The position numbers and the translations under genes are program-made. A stretch of DNA of 64,000 nucleotides from Hebobacterum sp964559435 (lineage in GTDB: Bacteria > Armatimonadota > Hebobacteria > Hebobacterales > Hebobacteraceae). Numbering within the stretch: the first letter of the stretch is position 1; every line of letters starts with the position of its first letter. The DNA is taken from contig CAZLHI010000012.1 of NCBI GenBank assembly GCA_964559435.1, positions 1 to 64,000 on the forward strand, read 5' to 3'. Below are positions 33,682-42,180 of the stretch, one piece after another. Under the pieces are notes generated by a model. That model was not told where the DNA came from, made no database searches, and worked only from the letters and a program-made list of their open reading frames with translations.

Positions 33682-34752
33682 CTAGCCGACCCCGAACTCC
33701 TCCACCGCCTGCACGAACGCCTCGACGTTGCACCAGGGCACGTCGGGCTCCAGCACGTGCGTGGGCGCGAGCAGAAGGCCCTCGGGGCCGACGGTCTCGA
33801 TTCGCTCCTTCACCACGCGGCGGACTTCCTCGACATCTCCAAACGGCATCGTGGTCTGGGTTCCGATCGTGCCCCAGAATGCGAGGTCGCGACCGTACTC
33901 GCGCTTGAGCTGGGCCGGGTCCATGCACTCGGGCTGCACGGGGTTCAGTATGTCGAGTCCGATCTCGATCAGGTCGGGGATGATCGGCTCGATATTGCCG
34001 TCGCTGTGATAGAAGACGAGCATATCCGGTTTGGCCGCCTTCGCTGTCCGGATGACATCCCTCAGCCTCGGCTTGAACCACTGCCGCCAGGTGTCCGGGC
34101 TCATGAGCATGGCCCGCTGTGAGCCCACATCGTCCCCGAGGCGAAGTATGTCGACACCGGCGTGAGCCAGGCGGCGGGCCGCTTCGATCATGGTGTTGTT
34201 GACCGTGTCCAGCAGCGCCGTCGCGAGGTCCGGGTTCTCGTAGAGGTCCACGAGCAGCTGCTCCTGCCCGCGCAGATACCAGCACGTCTCATACAGGGAT
34301 CCACCGCAGGCGCCCGGGGGACTTCCGCATACGGGGAAGCCGCGATTGTGCCAGGTTTCAACGCCGTCGCCGACGGATCGCCAGCGGTAGGGCGCGAGAA
34401 CATCCGGCCACGGGTAGGACGCGATATCGCGGGCCGACTGCGCATTGCGCAGTGGATGGACCATTCGCTCGAAATGGTGGAAGCCGGCCGAGATGGCGCC
34501 GACTCCCCACTCGTCGTGGTGGTCCACATTCGGCACCTCACCCAGATAGGAAGAGAAATCACGTGGTTGACAGGTACCCGAGATGCCAGCCCATCTCGGC
34601 TCCAGCCGGAAGTACTCGGCATAGTCCTCCTCGCCAGTTCGGCGGCGAAACTCGTCGATCAGCCCGGGCGAGAGATCGAAGTGCTTCGGCACCCGGTCTG
34701 GCCGCTCCCGCCGCAGGGCGGTGAGGACGCGTTCTCTGGGGGACATGATCAT
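33682..34752 (-). CDS. Uroporphyrinogen-decarboxylase-family protein (methyltransferase-type)
   Basis: 356 aa. A UroD-fold protein, but the substrate-binding Arg-rich N-terminus of true HemE is absent; the SPRERVLTALRRERPDRVP opening, HSDGNIEPIIPDLIEIGLDILNPVQP (in pieces) and the CMDPAQLKREYG segment match the methyltransferase-like branch that moves methyl groups to or from corrinoid proteins. The His in FYHSDGN and Cys near 293 could bind zinc. ATG 34752 is preferred to a longer frame. It precedes the GH4 gene on the same strand and may use C1 compounds or metabolise plant-derived methyl donors. Confidence 0.82.
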   Translation of the reverse strand: MIMSPRERVLTALRRERPDRVPKHFDLSPGLIDEFRRRTGEEDYAEYFRLEPRWAGISGTCQPRDFSSYLGEVPNVDHHDEWGVGAISAGFHHFERMVHPLRNAQSARDIASYPWPDVLAPYRWRSVGDGVETWHNRGFPVCGSPPGACGGSLYETCWYLRGQEQLLVDLYENPDLATALLDTVNNTMIEAARRLAHAGVDILRLGDDVGSQRAMLMSPDTWRQWFKPRLRDVIRTAKAAKPDMLVFYHSDGNIEPIIPDLIEIGLDILNPVQPECMDPAQLKREYGRDLAFWGTIGTQTTMPFGDVEEVRRVVKERIETVGPEGLLLAPTHVLEPDVPWCNVEAFVQAVEEFGVG

Positions 34753-34843
34753 ATCTGTCCCGGTCTCATGTTCTCCCGGGTCAGTCAGAGGGTTCCGCGC
34801 CAGCTCACAGTTCACCTGTCGCCGGCCGCAGGCCGACGCTCAC

Positions 34844-36136
34844 TCAGCCACCGAACTGCGGCAGGTACTCCGCGTGCGCGGCGAGCAGCTCGTCGAAGAT
34901 GGCGCGGGCGCTGTCGAGGTCCTTGACCAGCGGATCGTTGAAGAGTGCCTGGAAGGCCAGCTCCCGGTCGCCCTTGACGGCGGCCTGGACGATGAGCTCC
35001 TGGTTCTCCACGTGGCGGCTTAGGACAGCGTGAATCCCCGCCGGCAGGCGGCCTGCCGCGATGGGCGAGACACCGCGGTGATCGACTACGGCCTTCGTCT
35101 CTACAACCACGTCGGGTGGGAAGTTCGCCACCTGGCCGATGTTCGGCCAGTTCGCGGGCACCGTGACCGGCTCCCCTCCTTCGAGCGCGGCGATGATCGG
35201 CGCGATGGGCTCGCCGCCGATCTTCAGCTCGGGCAGGTGCTCGCCCTCGCGCATCTTCAGCCATCGCTGGCGGCCGCGCTTGCGGGAGGCGTAGCGATCC
35301 TTGACCGTGACCATCTGATCCAGGAAGCCGTACTTCTCGCCATAGCCTGACTCGGGCGTCAGGAAGTGAGGGAAGAACTCCGAGAGGTGACGCCCCCGCC
35401 AGATCGGCAGGTAGCCGAAGATCCCAAACAGCAGCGGCGCGACGGTGTCCTCGGGATAGCCGTTCTCCTTCCAATACCGGCGCACCAGCTCGAGGCCGTC
35501 TTGTCCGCGGACCTTGATATCGAGCATCCACGCGCAGTGGTTGATGCCGGCCCCGTTGAAGTGCACTTCCTCGGGCTGAGCGCCGAGCATCGGCGCGAGC
35601 TCCTGCATGCAGTGGAACATCTCGTGGCAGAGGCCGATGCAGCGGACGCTCGTCTCCCTGTTCACGCTGCGCGTGAGGGTCGTCATCGGATTGGTGACAT
35701 TGAGCAACCACGCGCCCGGACAGACCTGCTCCATGTCGCGGGCGATGTCGACCATAACCGGGATCGTCCGCAGGCCCCTGCTCCAGCCGCCTGGCCCGAC
35801 GGTGTCGGCGATGGTCTGGCGCACTCCGTGCTTGTCGGGGATCTCCATGTCGAGCCGCCAAGCCTCCAGGCCCCCAGTGGCGATGGCAACGATGACATAG
35901 CCGGCCACGTCGAGCGCGGCCCGGCGGTCGTCGATCACCGCGACAGTGAAATCCGCGCCGGCCCTCTCCCTGAGCAGCTCGGCGATGACGCGGTTGGTCT
36001 CCGCGGCCTCGTGATTCAGGTCGTGAAGCACGAGCGTTGAGCCGCTCAGCTCCGGCGTCACGATCAGGTCGCGAATGATACCCGGCCCCCAGTGAAAACT
36101 CCCCCCGCCAACGAAGACGATCTTCGTCGCACGCAT
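34844..36136 (-). CDS. Family GH4 glycosidase, alpha-glucosidase/galacturonidase-like
   Basis: 430 aa. GH4 enzymes use NAD and a divalent metal for a redox-assisted elimination. Rossmann loop FVGGGSFHWGPGI (about 6-18), metal-binding Cys in CIGLCHEMF and His in NGAGINHCAW, and the NVTNPM motif (about 143) are all present. The FPHFLTPES and NWPNIGQVANFPPDVVVE segments resemble the alpha-galacturonidase/alpha-glucosidase branch. Start ATG 36136 (MRATKIVF); purines GGAGGAGG lie 14 nt upstream. Divergent from a second GH4 of the same length. Confidence 0.9.
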   Translation of the reverse strand: MRATKIVFVGGGSFHWGPGIIRDLIVTPELSGSTLVLHDLNHEAAETNRVIAELLRERAGADFTVAVIDDRRAALDVAGYVIVAIATGGLEAWRLDMEIPDKHGVRQTIADTVGPGGWSRGLRTIPVMVDIARDMEQVCPGAWLLNVTNPMTTLTRSVNRETSVRCIGLCHEMFHCMQELAPMLGAQPEEVHFNGAGINHCAWMLDIKVRGQDGLELVRRYWKENGYPEDTVAPLLFGIFGYLPIWRGRHLSEFFPHFLTPESGYGEKYGFLDQMVTVKDRYASRKRGRQRWLKMREGEHLPELKIGGEPIAPIIAALEGGEPVTVPANWPNIGQVANFPPDVVVETKAVVDHRGVSPIAAGRLPAGIHAVLSRHVENQELIVQAAVKGDRELAFQALFNDPLVKDLDSARAIFDELLAAHAEYLPQFGG

Positions 36137-36327
36137 GTGCCGTCGGTCCTCCTCCCAACTGTGACCTGGCGGGGCTTCGGCAGCGGGGGGAGCAACTCCT
36201 GTCGGGCCGTCGCTCGCTCCCACGGGGCGACTCGCACGTGACCGCGAAAACGACCCTCCTGCAGTGGCGGAGCGTTGGGTGACGAATAGGATAGTAATGA
36301 CCTGGTGGACGCGGGGAGGAGCAGCAG

Positions 36328-37620
36328 ATGAAGATCGTCCTCATTGGCGCAGGAAGCCACAGCTTCGGGCTCGGCCAGATCGTCGATCTGATGCAGGCGG
36401 AAGCGCTGCGCGGTCGCGGCGTGGAACTGAGTCTGGTCGATGTGGACGGGCGTGCGCTGGACACGATGACGAAGCTGGCCGAACGCATCAAGCAGCACAC
36501 GGGCAGCGACATCGCTCTGCACAGCACCACCGACCGCACAGAGGCACTGCCCGAGGCAGACTACGTCATCACGGCGGTTGCCCGCAAGCGCATGGAGTTG
36601 TGGGAGCAGGATTTCCGCGTGCCACTCGCGCATGGCTTTCGTCACTGCCTCGGCGAGAACGGCGGCCCGGGCGCGGTGTTCCACGCCCTGCGCAGCTTCG
36701 AGCTCATCATCCCTGTTTGCCGAGACATTGAGCGCCTCTGTCCGGGCGCGCTGCTGCTGAACTTCACCAATCCCGAGTCCCGCGTCCTTCACGCGATCTG
36801 CCATCTGACGAAGGTGAAGGCCATCGGCATCTGCCACGGAGTGTTCGGCGCACGCGAGGCCATCTCGAGATACCTCCGCCGACCCATCGATGAGTTCGAG
36901 GTGGTGTCTGCGGGAATCAATCACTTCTACTGCATCTTGAGCGCCAGGGAGCGCGCCACCGGCAGGGAATGGCTGCCGGAGCTGGTGCAGATGGCGGCGG
37001 CCGACCGCTCGTCCGGGGCCGAGTCGCTCTTCAACACGCTGGCCGAGGTGTTCGGCATCTTCACCTTTCCCTCCGAAGACCACATCGGCGAATATCTGTC
37101 GTGGGGCGCTGAGTTCACCGGCGTCAAGTGGCCCTATGGCCGTGAATCGAGGGCCGTCTCCGAAGATCGCCGCCCGGGACGGCCGAGTCTGGAGGCCTAT
37201 GCCAGCGGAGAGGTCGGCCTGGACGAGCACCTCCTGAGACCGAGCGGCGAGCTGACGGTGCCGATCATTACGGATATCGAGCTGAATCGCGACAACGTGC
37301 GTCCTGCGGTCAACGTCCTCAACTCTGAGGGCCACATTGAAAACCTGCCGCGCGACGCTGTGGTAGAGGTCCCCGCCCGAGTGGACGGCGGCGGCGTTCA
37401 TCCGATTTCGGTAGGGCCGATTCCAGAGGCCTTCGCGGCGATGATTCGTACGCAATGTACGATAAACTTACTCGTCACCGAGGCCTACCGGAGGCGAAGC
37501 AGGAAACTGCTCTTGCAAGCTCTGCTGCTCGATCCAAACGTCGACAGCGTGCGGGGGGCGACGCGCCTGCTGGATGAGATGCTCGCGCTTCAGAAGGACT
37601 TCGTCCCCGAGTTCGCGTAG
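36328..37620 (+). CDS. Family GH4 glycosidase, second copy
   Basis: 430 aa, same length as its divergent neighbour but only family-level similar. The NAD loop is VLIGAGSHSFGLGQI (about 4-18), followed by DVDGRAL, NFTNPE (about 142), metal-site GICHGVFG and AGINHFYCIL. FPSEDHIGEYL and NVLNSEGHIENLPRDAVVEVPA are conserved GH4 blocks. ATG 36328 follows GGGGAGGAGCAGC. The two probably share an intergenic control region (36137-36327), where no strong promoter pair could be picked out. Substrates likely differ in anomer or sugar acid. Confidence 0.9.
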   Translation: MKIVLIGAGSHSFGLGQIVDLMQAEALRGRGVELSLVDVDGRALDTMTKLAERIKQHTGSDIALHSTTDRTEALPEADYVITAVARKRMELWEQDFRVPLAHGFRHCLGENGGPGAVFHALRSFELIIPVCRDIERLCPGALLLNFTNPESRVLHAICHLTKVKAIGICHGVFGAREAISRYLRRPIDEFEVVSAGINHFYCILSARERATGREWLPELVQMAAADRSSGAESLFNTLAEVFGIFTFPSEDHIGEYLSWGAEFTGVKWPYGRESRAVSEDRRPGRPSLEAYASGEVGLDEHLLRPSGELTVPIITDIELNRDNVRPAVNVLNSEGHIENLPRDAVVEVPARVDGGGVHPISVGPIPEAFAAMIRTQCTINLLVTEAYRRRSRKLLLQALLLDPNVDSVRGATRLLDEMLALQKDFVPEFA

Positions 37621-37644
37621 ACATTGCGGCTGCGTCGGTCGGGC

Positions 37645-37663
37645 GGGAGCGGCGCTCCTGTTT
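37645..37663 (+). terminator. Weak hairpin after the second GH4 gene
   Basis: GGAGC-GGC-GCTCC (37646-37658) followed by TGTTTC, about 25 bp after the GH4 stop. Short and GC-rich with a short T-run; a weak terminator at best. Confidence 0.3.
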
Positions 37664-37725
37664 CGCCTACTTCCGCCAAAGTCGGACGTCGTGGCAAGGG
37701 CGCCTTGCCGAGGAGAAGTTGACAC

Positions 37726-37938
37726 GTGATCTACGTGATCGTCCTGGGACTTCTCGTTCTCGCGGGTGTAGCGGCCTTGGTCTGGGTGGCCAGGCTGGTA
37801 TTTTCCCCGCGCGAGATCTACCGGAAGGGAGGCACGGCGTTCGGGGATGTGATGTGCTGCCGACACTGCAATGCAGTGGTGACCAAGGACAACATCCATG
37901 ACCACGGCGTCAACTGCCCGAAGCGTCCCCCGCAGTAG
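37726..37938 (+). CDS. Small membrane protein with a zinc-binding tail, 70 aa
   Basis: Function not recognised. GTG 37726 has AGGAGAAG about 8 nt upstream. One helix (about 3-26, IVLGLLVLAGVAALVWVARLV) is followed by a short basic linker and a Cys/His set: CCRHCNAVV, then NIHDHGVNCP, giving C-x2-C and H-x4-C (a treble-clef-like zinc site), with a Lys/Arg/Pro end. The layout suggests an inner-membrane anchored zinc ribbon. It stands between the GH4 gene and a promoter for the next operon. Confidence 0.72.
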   Translation: MIYVIVLGLLVLAGVAALVWVARLVFSPREIYRKGGTAFGDVMCCRHCNAVVTKDNIHDHGVNCPKRPPQ

Positions 37939-37983
37939 CCCGCTCGGCCGAGCCCGTGCCAGCAGGAGTGAAGCGGCTCTGGA

Positions 37984-38012
37984 TTGCCCCGGTCGGTGCG
38001 ATTTGCTAGAAT
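37984..38012 (+). promoter_or_regulatory. Extended -10 promoter of the coaX-dus operon
   Basis: TTGCCC (37984-37989), 17-bp spacer, TAGAAT (38007-38012) preceded by TGC. Initiation near 38019 gives a leader of about 19 nt with GGAGGTGGG before ATG 38038. It probably drives the 96-aa membrane protein, coaX, dus and the genes after. Confidence 0.7.
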
Positions 38013-38037
38013 CGACACCGCTACACGGAGGTGGGCG

Positions 38038-38328
38038 ATGAGTGAATCGGATAGTGAGCACAGACCCGGGCGCTGGTTCGGCGGGCTGATATTCGCGGTG
38101 GGCCTGGCGATGATGGCAGTTGTGTTCGGCCTTGCCGTGACCGCGTTCTTCCGCGTTCCCGAGGCGCTGCTCAGCACGAGCCGCGTGGGAAGCCAAGGGC
38201 TGGCGCGTCCGCTTGCTGCGGCCGGCGTGCAGATAGGCTTCCTGTTCGTGATGGGATACGTCAGCTCGCTGTTCACCTCGAAGGGCCTAGAGCTCTTCGC
38301 GGCCGCGCGGACGAGGCCGACGGGGTGA
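38038..38328 (+). CDS. Small two-helix membrane protein, 96 aa
   Basis: Function not recognised. ATG 38038 follows GGAGGTGGG at ideal spacing. Two hydrophobic helices (about 13-36 and 57-80) are joined by a short polar loop, with charged ends. The end overlaps the coaX start by GTGA, so the two are translated together. Being first in the coaX operon, right behind a good promoter, it may be a membrane-bound accessory, but nothing specific is seen. Confidence 0.7.
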   Translation: MSESDSEHRPGRWFGGLIFAVGLAMMAVVFGLAVTAFFRVPEALLSTSRVGSQGLARPLAAAGVQIGFLFVMGYVSSLFTSKGLELFAAARTRPTG

Positions 38329-39101
38329 CGCTTCTCGTCGTTGACATCGGGAACACGACGACCAAGGTGGGGGTGTGGGATGCGGGTTCGCTGAAGACGA
38401 CAGCGCTGAGCCCGACGCGCACTCTGGTTAGCTTCGACGACTGGGTCAATGACCTGCTGGCAGCGGCTGGCGACGTAGGAGAGATGCCGTTTGAGGTGGC
38501 GCTGTGCTCGGTGGTCCCAGAGGCCGAGAAGGCCTGGGTGGCGTGGTGCCGGGAAAGGAACCGGCAGGTGTTCCTGGTGCGGGGAGACACGGCGACCCCG
38601 CTCGTGAATCGGTACCGAGCACTCGAGCGACTCGGGCCGGACCGGCTTGCGGCGGCGGTCGGCGCGGCGCGAAGATGCGGAGCGCCGGTGGTTGTCGCCA
38701 GCCTTGGAACCGCAGTCGTGGTAGACGCGGTCTCGCCCGCCTACGAATACCTCGGCGGCGCCATCTGGGTGGGAATGTCCAGCGGATTCGACACCCTCGC
38801 GGAGAGCACTGCTAGGCTGCCGAAGACCTCGGGCGATACCCCGTCCGCGCCGATTGCCGCAGACACCGAGGCCTGCATTCGCGCAGGAGCGATCTACGGC
38901 ACGGCCGCGCTGGTCGAGGGGCTCGCCGCCCGCATCCGCGACACCATCGGTGAGAATGCGCCGCTGGTCGTTACCGGCGGCGACGCCGAGCTTCTATCGC
39001 CCTATCTCGAAACACCGCACCAGGTCGTGCCCACACTCACCCTCGAGGGAATCGCAGCCATCTGGGAGCACCATCGCGAAGGGTCCGATGCGAATCGGTG
39101 A
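38325..39101 (+). CDS. coaX: Type III pantothenate kinase
   Basis: 258 aa. It phosphorylates pantothenate in coenzyme A synthesis. The phosphate-binding loop VDIGNTTTKVGV (5-16), the GPDRLAAAVGA segment (about 105) and the VASLGTAVVVDAVS block (about 125-138) place it in the ASKHA-fold CoaX family; the usual Thr-Thr after GTA is Val-Val here. The EYLGGAIWVG turn with TARLPK follows. GTG 38325 overlaps the previous stop. It overlaps the dus start by 14 bp, an ordinary coaX-dus order in several phyla. Confidence 0.92.
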   Translation: MTLLVVDIGNTTTKVGVWDAGSLKTTALSPTRTLVSFDDWVNDLLAAAGDVGEMPFEVALCSVVPEAEKAWVAWCRERNRQVFLVRGDTATPLVNRYRALERLGPDRLAAAVGAARRCGAPVVVASLGTAVVVDAVSPAYEYLGGAIWVGMSSGFDTLAESTARLPKTSGDTPSAPIAADTEACIRAGAIYGTAALVEGLAARIRDTIGENAPLVVTGGDAELLSPYLETPHQVVPTLTLEGIAAIWEHHREGSDANR

Positions 39102-40074
39102 TCTGATCATAGATCCGCCGGTTGCGCTCGCCCCGATGTCGGGGATCAACGACCGCCCCTTCCGGCTTCTCTGCCGGGAGATGGGGGCCGGTCTTGTCTG
39201 GACGGGGCTGATCAGCGCGAACGCTCTCCAGCACCGGAGCCGGAAGACGGACGATCTGCTCCGGTTCCTGCCGGAAGAGCATCCGGTGTGCGCCCAGGTG
39301 TTCGGCGCCGAGCCCGAGGTCGTCGCCCGGGCGGCCGTCGAGGCCGAACGGCACGGCGCAGACTTCGTCGATGTGAACATGGGCTGCTCGGTGCCCAAAG
39401 TCCTGAAGGGCCGAGCCGGGGCCGCGCTGATGGCCGATCCGGACCGCGGGGAAGCCATCGTGCGCGTTTGTGCGGAGGCCGTGCGGGCGCCCCTGCTCGT
39501 CAAGCTCCGCACCGGCTGGGGCGACCGCGGCGCCGACGCGGTCGAGATGGCGCACCGGTGCGAGCGGGCCGGCGCGGCCGGGGTGGTAGTACACCCCCGG
39601 TGGGTGAGACAGGGCTTGGGGGGCGCACCCGATTGGGACGTCATTCGGCGCGTGAGAGCGTCGGTTGGGGTCGCCGTAATCGGGAGCGGCGACGTTCGTT
39701 CCGCGAGCGATGCGGTACGGATGAGAGAGATCACCGGCTGCCACGGTGTGATGATAGGCCAGGCGGCGCTCGGATACCCCTGGATCTTCCGGGAGGTGGG
39801 GGCAGCGCTCGCCGCCGGGCCGGCTCCGCTGCCGCCGACTGTGGGCGAACGAATTGAGCTAGCGGCTCGCCACGTCTCGCTGGTCGTCGCGGACCGCGGG
39901 CCGAAGTGGGGCGTCAGAGAAATGCGGAAGCACATCTCTTGGTACCTGAAGGGGATGCCCATGGCGCGCTCGCTGCGGGAGAAGACCAATCGCGCAACGA
40001 CTGAGGCCGACCTGCTCGCCATTCTGGGGGAGGCACGCGAGGCCGCCCTCGCCGCCGCTGGGAGGCTCGGATGA
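39088..40074 (+). CDS. dus: tRNA-dihydrouridine synthase (Dus family)
   Basis: 328 aa. It reduces uridines in the tRNA D-loop with FMN and NADPH. The barrel start LAPMSGINDRPFRLLCREMG (in pieces), QVFGAEPE, the catalytic Cys in NMGCSVPKV (about 98-106), KLRTGWGD and the phosphate-binding GSGDVRSA and GVMIGQAALG blocks are present. The order around the Cys (GCSVPK rather than GCPVKK) is slightly unusual. ATG 39088 is chosen because MRIGDLIIDPPV is the family N-terminus. It ends ATGA-overlapped with the next gene. Confidence 0.95.
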   Translation: MRIGDLIIDPPVALAPMSGINDRPFRLLCREMGAGLVWTGLISANALQHRSRKTDDLLRFLPEEHPVCAQVFGAEPEVVARAAVEAERHGADFVDVNMGCSVPKVLKGRAGAALMADPDRGEAIVRVCAEAVRAPLLVKLRTGWGDRGADAVEMAHRCERAGAAGVVVHPRWVRQGLGGAPDWDVIRRVRASVGVAVIGSGDVRSASDAVRMREITGCHGVMIGQAALGYPWIFREVGAALAAGPAPLPPTVGERIELAARHVSLVVADRGPKWGVREMRKHISWYLKGMPMARSLREKTNRATTEADLLAILGEAREAALAAAGRLG

Positions 40075-40976
40075 AGCACGTGGTCAGCATCAGCCTCGGC
40101 TCGTCGCGGCGGAATCGATCCGTCTACATGGACTTCGCCGGCGAGCCGTTTCAGCTCGAGCGGATCGGCACCGACGGCAACGTCCACCTGGCAGAGGAGA
40201 TGATCGCCGAACGCGACGGGAAGGTCGACGCGATCGGACTGGGCGGAGTCGACCGATACCTCATTGCAGGCGGACGCCGATATGAGTTGTGCGATGCCGC
40301 GCGCATGGCCGGCGCCGCCAAAGAAACCCCAGTTGTGGACGGCGGCGGGATAAAGCGGGTGCTGGAGCCACTGCTCCTGAGGCAACTTGTCGATGAGGGC
40401 ACGCTGGACGTCTCGGGCAAGCGTGTCTTGCTCATGTCGGCCGTGGACCGGCCGGGGATGGCCGAGACCTTCCCCGCGCTCGGAGCCCAGGTCGTCTACG
40501 GCGATCTCATCTACGCGGTCGGCCTTCCGGTCGCGCTCACGAGCCTGAGACAGATTTCCGTGATCGGCGCCATCTTCTTGCCGATACTGCGGCGGCTACC
40601 CATGTCGGTGCTCTATCCGACCGGCAGCCGGCAAGAGAGGACAGAACCGAAGCATCCTCGGTACTTCGAAGAAGCCGACATCGTCGCGGGCGACTTCCAG
40701 TATATTCGGCGATACATGCCGGACGACATGGCCCACAAGGTGGTCGTGACGAATACGACGCGTGCGGATGATGTCGACGAATTGCGGAAACGAGGCGTGG
40801 CCAAGCTCATCACCATGACGCCCTCCATCTCCGGCGAGAGCTTCGGCGCCAATGTCATGGAGGGCGTGCTCGTCGCGCTGTCGGGCAAGCTTCCCGAGGA
40901 GCTGGTCGAAGAGGACTATCTGCGCCTGGCAGGGGAAGTCAACTGGCGGCCGGGGGTGGCGGAGTTCGGGAACTAG
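40071..40976 (+). CDS. Conserved protein often labelled quinate 5-dehydrogenase-like
   Basis: 301 aa. The opening KHVVSISLGSSRRN and IERIGTDGNV-like blocks resemble a family annotated, without proof, as quinate/shikimate 5-dehydrogenase in anaerobic Firmicutes, usually beside a COG5322 gene as here. No clear Rossmann GxGxxG motif is visible, so a dehydrogenase role is doubtful. The region TSLRQISVIGAIFLPILRRLPMSVLYP (in pieces) is hydrophobic. It overlaps dus by ATGA and is followed by a ferredoxin-AKR gene. Confidence 0.7.
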   Translation: MKHVVSISLGSSRRNRSVYMDFAGEPFQLERIGTDGNVHLAEEMIAERDGKVDAIGLGGVDRYLIAGGRRYELCDAARMAGAAKETPVVDGGGIKRVLEPLLLRQLVDEGTLDVSGKRVLLMSAVDRPGMAETFPALGAQVVYGDLIYAVGLPVALTSLRQISVIGAIFLPILRRLPMSVLYPTGSRQERTEPKHPRYFEEADIVAGDFQYIRRYMPDDMAHKVVVTNTTRADDVDELRKRGVAKLITMTPSISGESFGANVMEGVLVALSGKLPEELVEEDYLRLAGEVNWRPGVAEFGN

Positions 40977-41030
40977 CGCGAAGCGCGCCGCCGGTCGAGC
41001 CCTTCCGGCCACCCGAAGCGAGGTGAACAC

Positions 41031-42164
41031 GTGAACCAAAGGAAGCTCGGCCGGACAGGGCTGGCCGTTGGCGAGGTCGGGATCGGCACGGAATATCTGC
41101 ACGGACAGCCGCGTGAGACGGTGGTGGAAGTCGTGCGCGGCGCGGTGGAGAACGGCGTCACCTACTTCGACATCCTCTGGGCCTACCCCGACTACCTGGA
41201 CAATCTGGGCGCGGCCCTGGACGGACTGCGAGACCGCGTGGCGCTCACGCTCCACCTGGGCCCTGCTGTGTCGAGCGGGCAGTACCGCCTGTCGAGGGAC
41301 GCGAGCGAGTGCGAGGCGATCTTCGACGACATGCTCTCTCGGTTGGGCATCGACTGCGCGGACATCGTCATGATCCAGTGGATTGACAAGCAGGACGACT
41401 ACGCCGGTGTCACAGAGGAGGGTGGCTTGCTCGGACTGGCGCACCGCCTACGGGAACAGGGGAAGGCGCGCTTCATCGGCCTCAGCTCGCACGTCGCACC
41501 GGTCGCGGAGAAGTCGGTGACGAGCGGAGACTTCGAGGTCCTCATGTTCCCGATCAACCCCGCCTTCGACACGCTGCCTGGCCGTTCGCACATGGAGGAG
41601 ATCGATGCCGAAGCCAACGCGCGGTCGCGCGGAGTCGACCCCGAGAGAAGGCAGCTCTACCAGACCTGCGCGGCGGAGGGCATCGGCCTCGTCGGCATGA
41701 AGCCCTTCGCGGGCGGCCGGTTCTTCCATCTGCCGGAGGCTGAGAGAGGAGGGCTGAATCCCGTCAGGCTGTTGAGCTACGCGCTCTCGCAGACCGGTGT
41801 CTCTGCGGTGGTGCCAGGTGTCAAGAACGCAGAGGAGCTCGAATCGGTCCTGGCCTTCCTCTCTGCTAGTCCCGAGGAGAAGGAGTTCGGCGAGGCGCTG
41901 GGCCGCTCGGCTTGGCGGATCGAAGGGAGTTGCGTCTACTGCAACCATTGCCTGCCGTGCCCGGTCGGCATTGACGTGGGCCAGACGCTGCGGCTCGCCG
42001 CCATCGCAGAACAGGGAATCGCCCACGACACCCGCGCAGCCTATGCGGACCTGCCAGCAAAGGCCTCTGACTGCACGGAGTGTGGCTCGTGCGTGGAGCG
42101 CTGCCCATTCGCAGTAGACGTCATCCCACAGATGCGTCGGGCGGCGGAGCTGTTCGGGGCGTAA
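41031..42164 (+). CDS. Aldo/keto reductase with C-terminal 4Fe-4S ferredoxin domain (second)
   Basis: 377 aa. AKR start RKLGRTGLAVGEVGIGTEY, a DILWAYPDYL position for the catalytic Asp/Tyr region, and Cys sets CVYCNHCLPCP (about 304-314) and CTECGSCVERCP (about 347-358) mark the same two-part design as the gene at 22371. The barrel lacks the normal Lys (LTLHLGP where TK is usual), so redox chemistry on a conventional carbonyl is uncertain. GTG 41031 starts it after GAGGTGAAC. It lies between the quinate-like protein and the COG5322 gene. Confidence 0.87.
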   Translation: MNQRKLGRTGLAVGEVGIGTEYLHGQPRETVVEVVRGAVENGVTYFDILWAYPDYLDNLGAALDGLRDRVALTLHLGPAVSSGQYRLSRDASECEAIFDDMLSRLGIDCADIVMIQWIDKQDDYAGVTEEGGLLGLAHRLREQGKARFIGLSSHVAPVAEKSVTSGDFEVLMFPINPAFDTLPGRSHMEEIDAEANARSRGVDPERRQLYQTCAAEGIGLVGMKPFAGGRFFHLPEAERGGLNPVRLLSYALSQTGVSAVVPGVKNAEELESVLAFLSASPEEKEFGEALGRSAWRIEGSCVYCNHCLPCPVGIDVGQTLRLAAIAEQGIAHDTRAAYADLPAKASDCTECGSCVERCPFAVDVIPQMRRAAELFGA

Positions 42165-42180
42165 GGTAGCCGAACGCGGT

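Noticed and set aside
34812..36539. Long leftward frame overlapping the GH4 gene
   Set aside because: It overlaps the GH4 coding sequence in another frame, is Arg/Pro-rich and has no family pattern; GC-rich third positions create such shadow frames.
37719..37724. TTGACA before the 70-aa zinc-tail gene as a promoter
   Set aside because: It overlaps the start codon region and has no -10 box 15-19 bp downstream.
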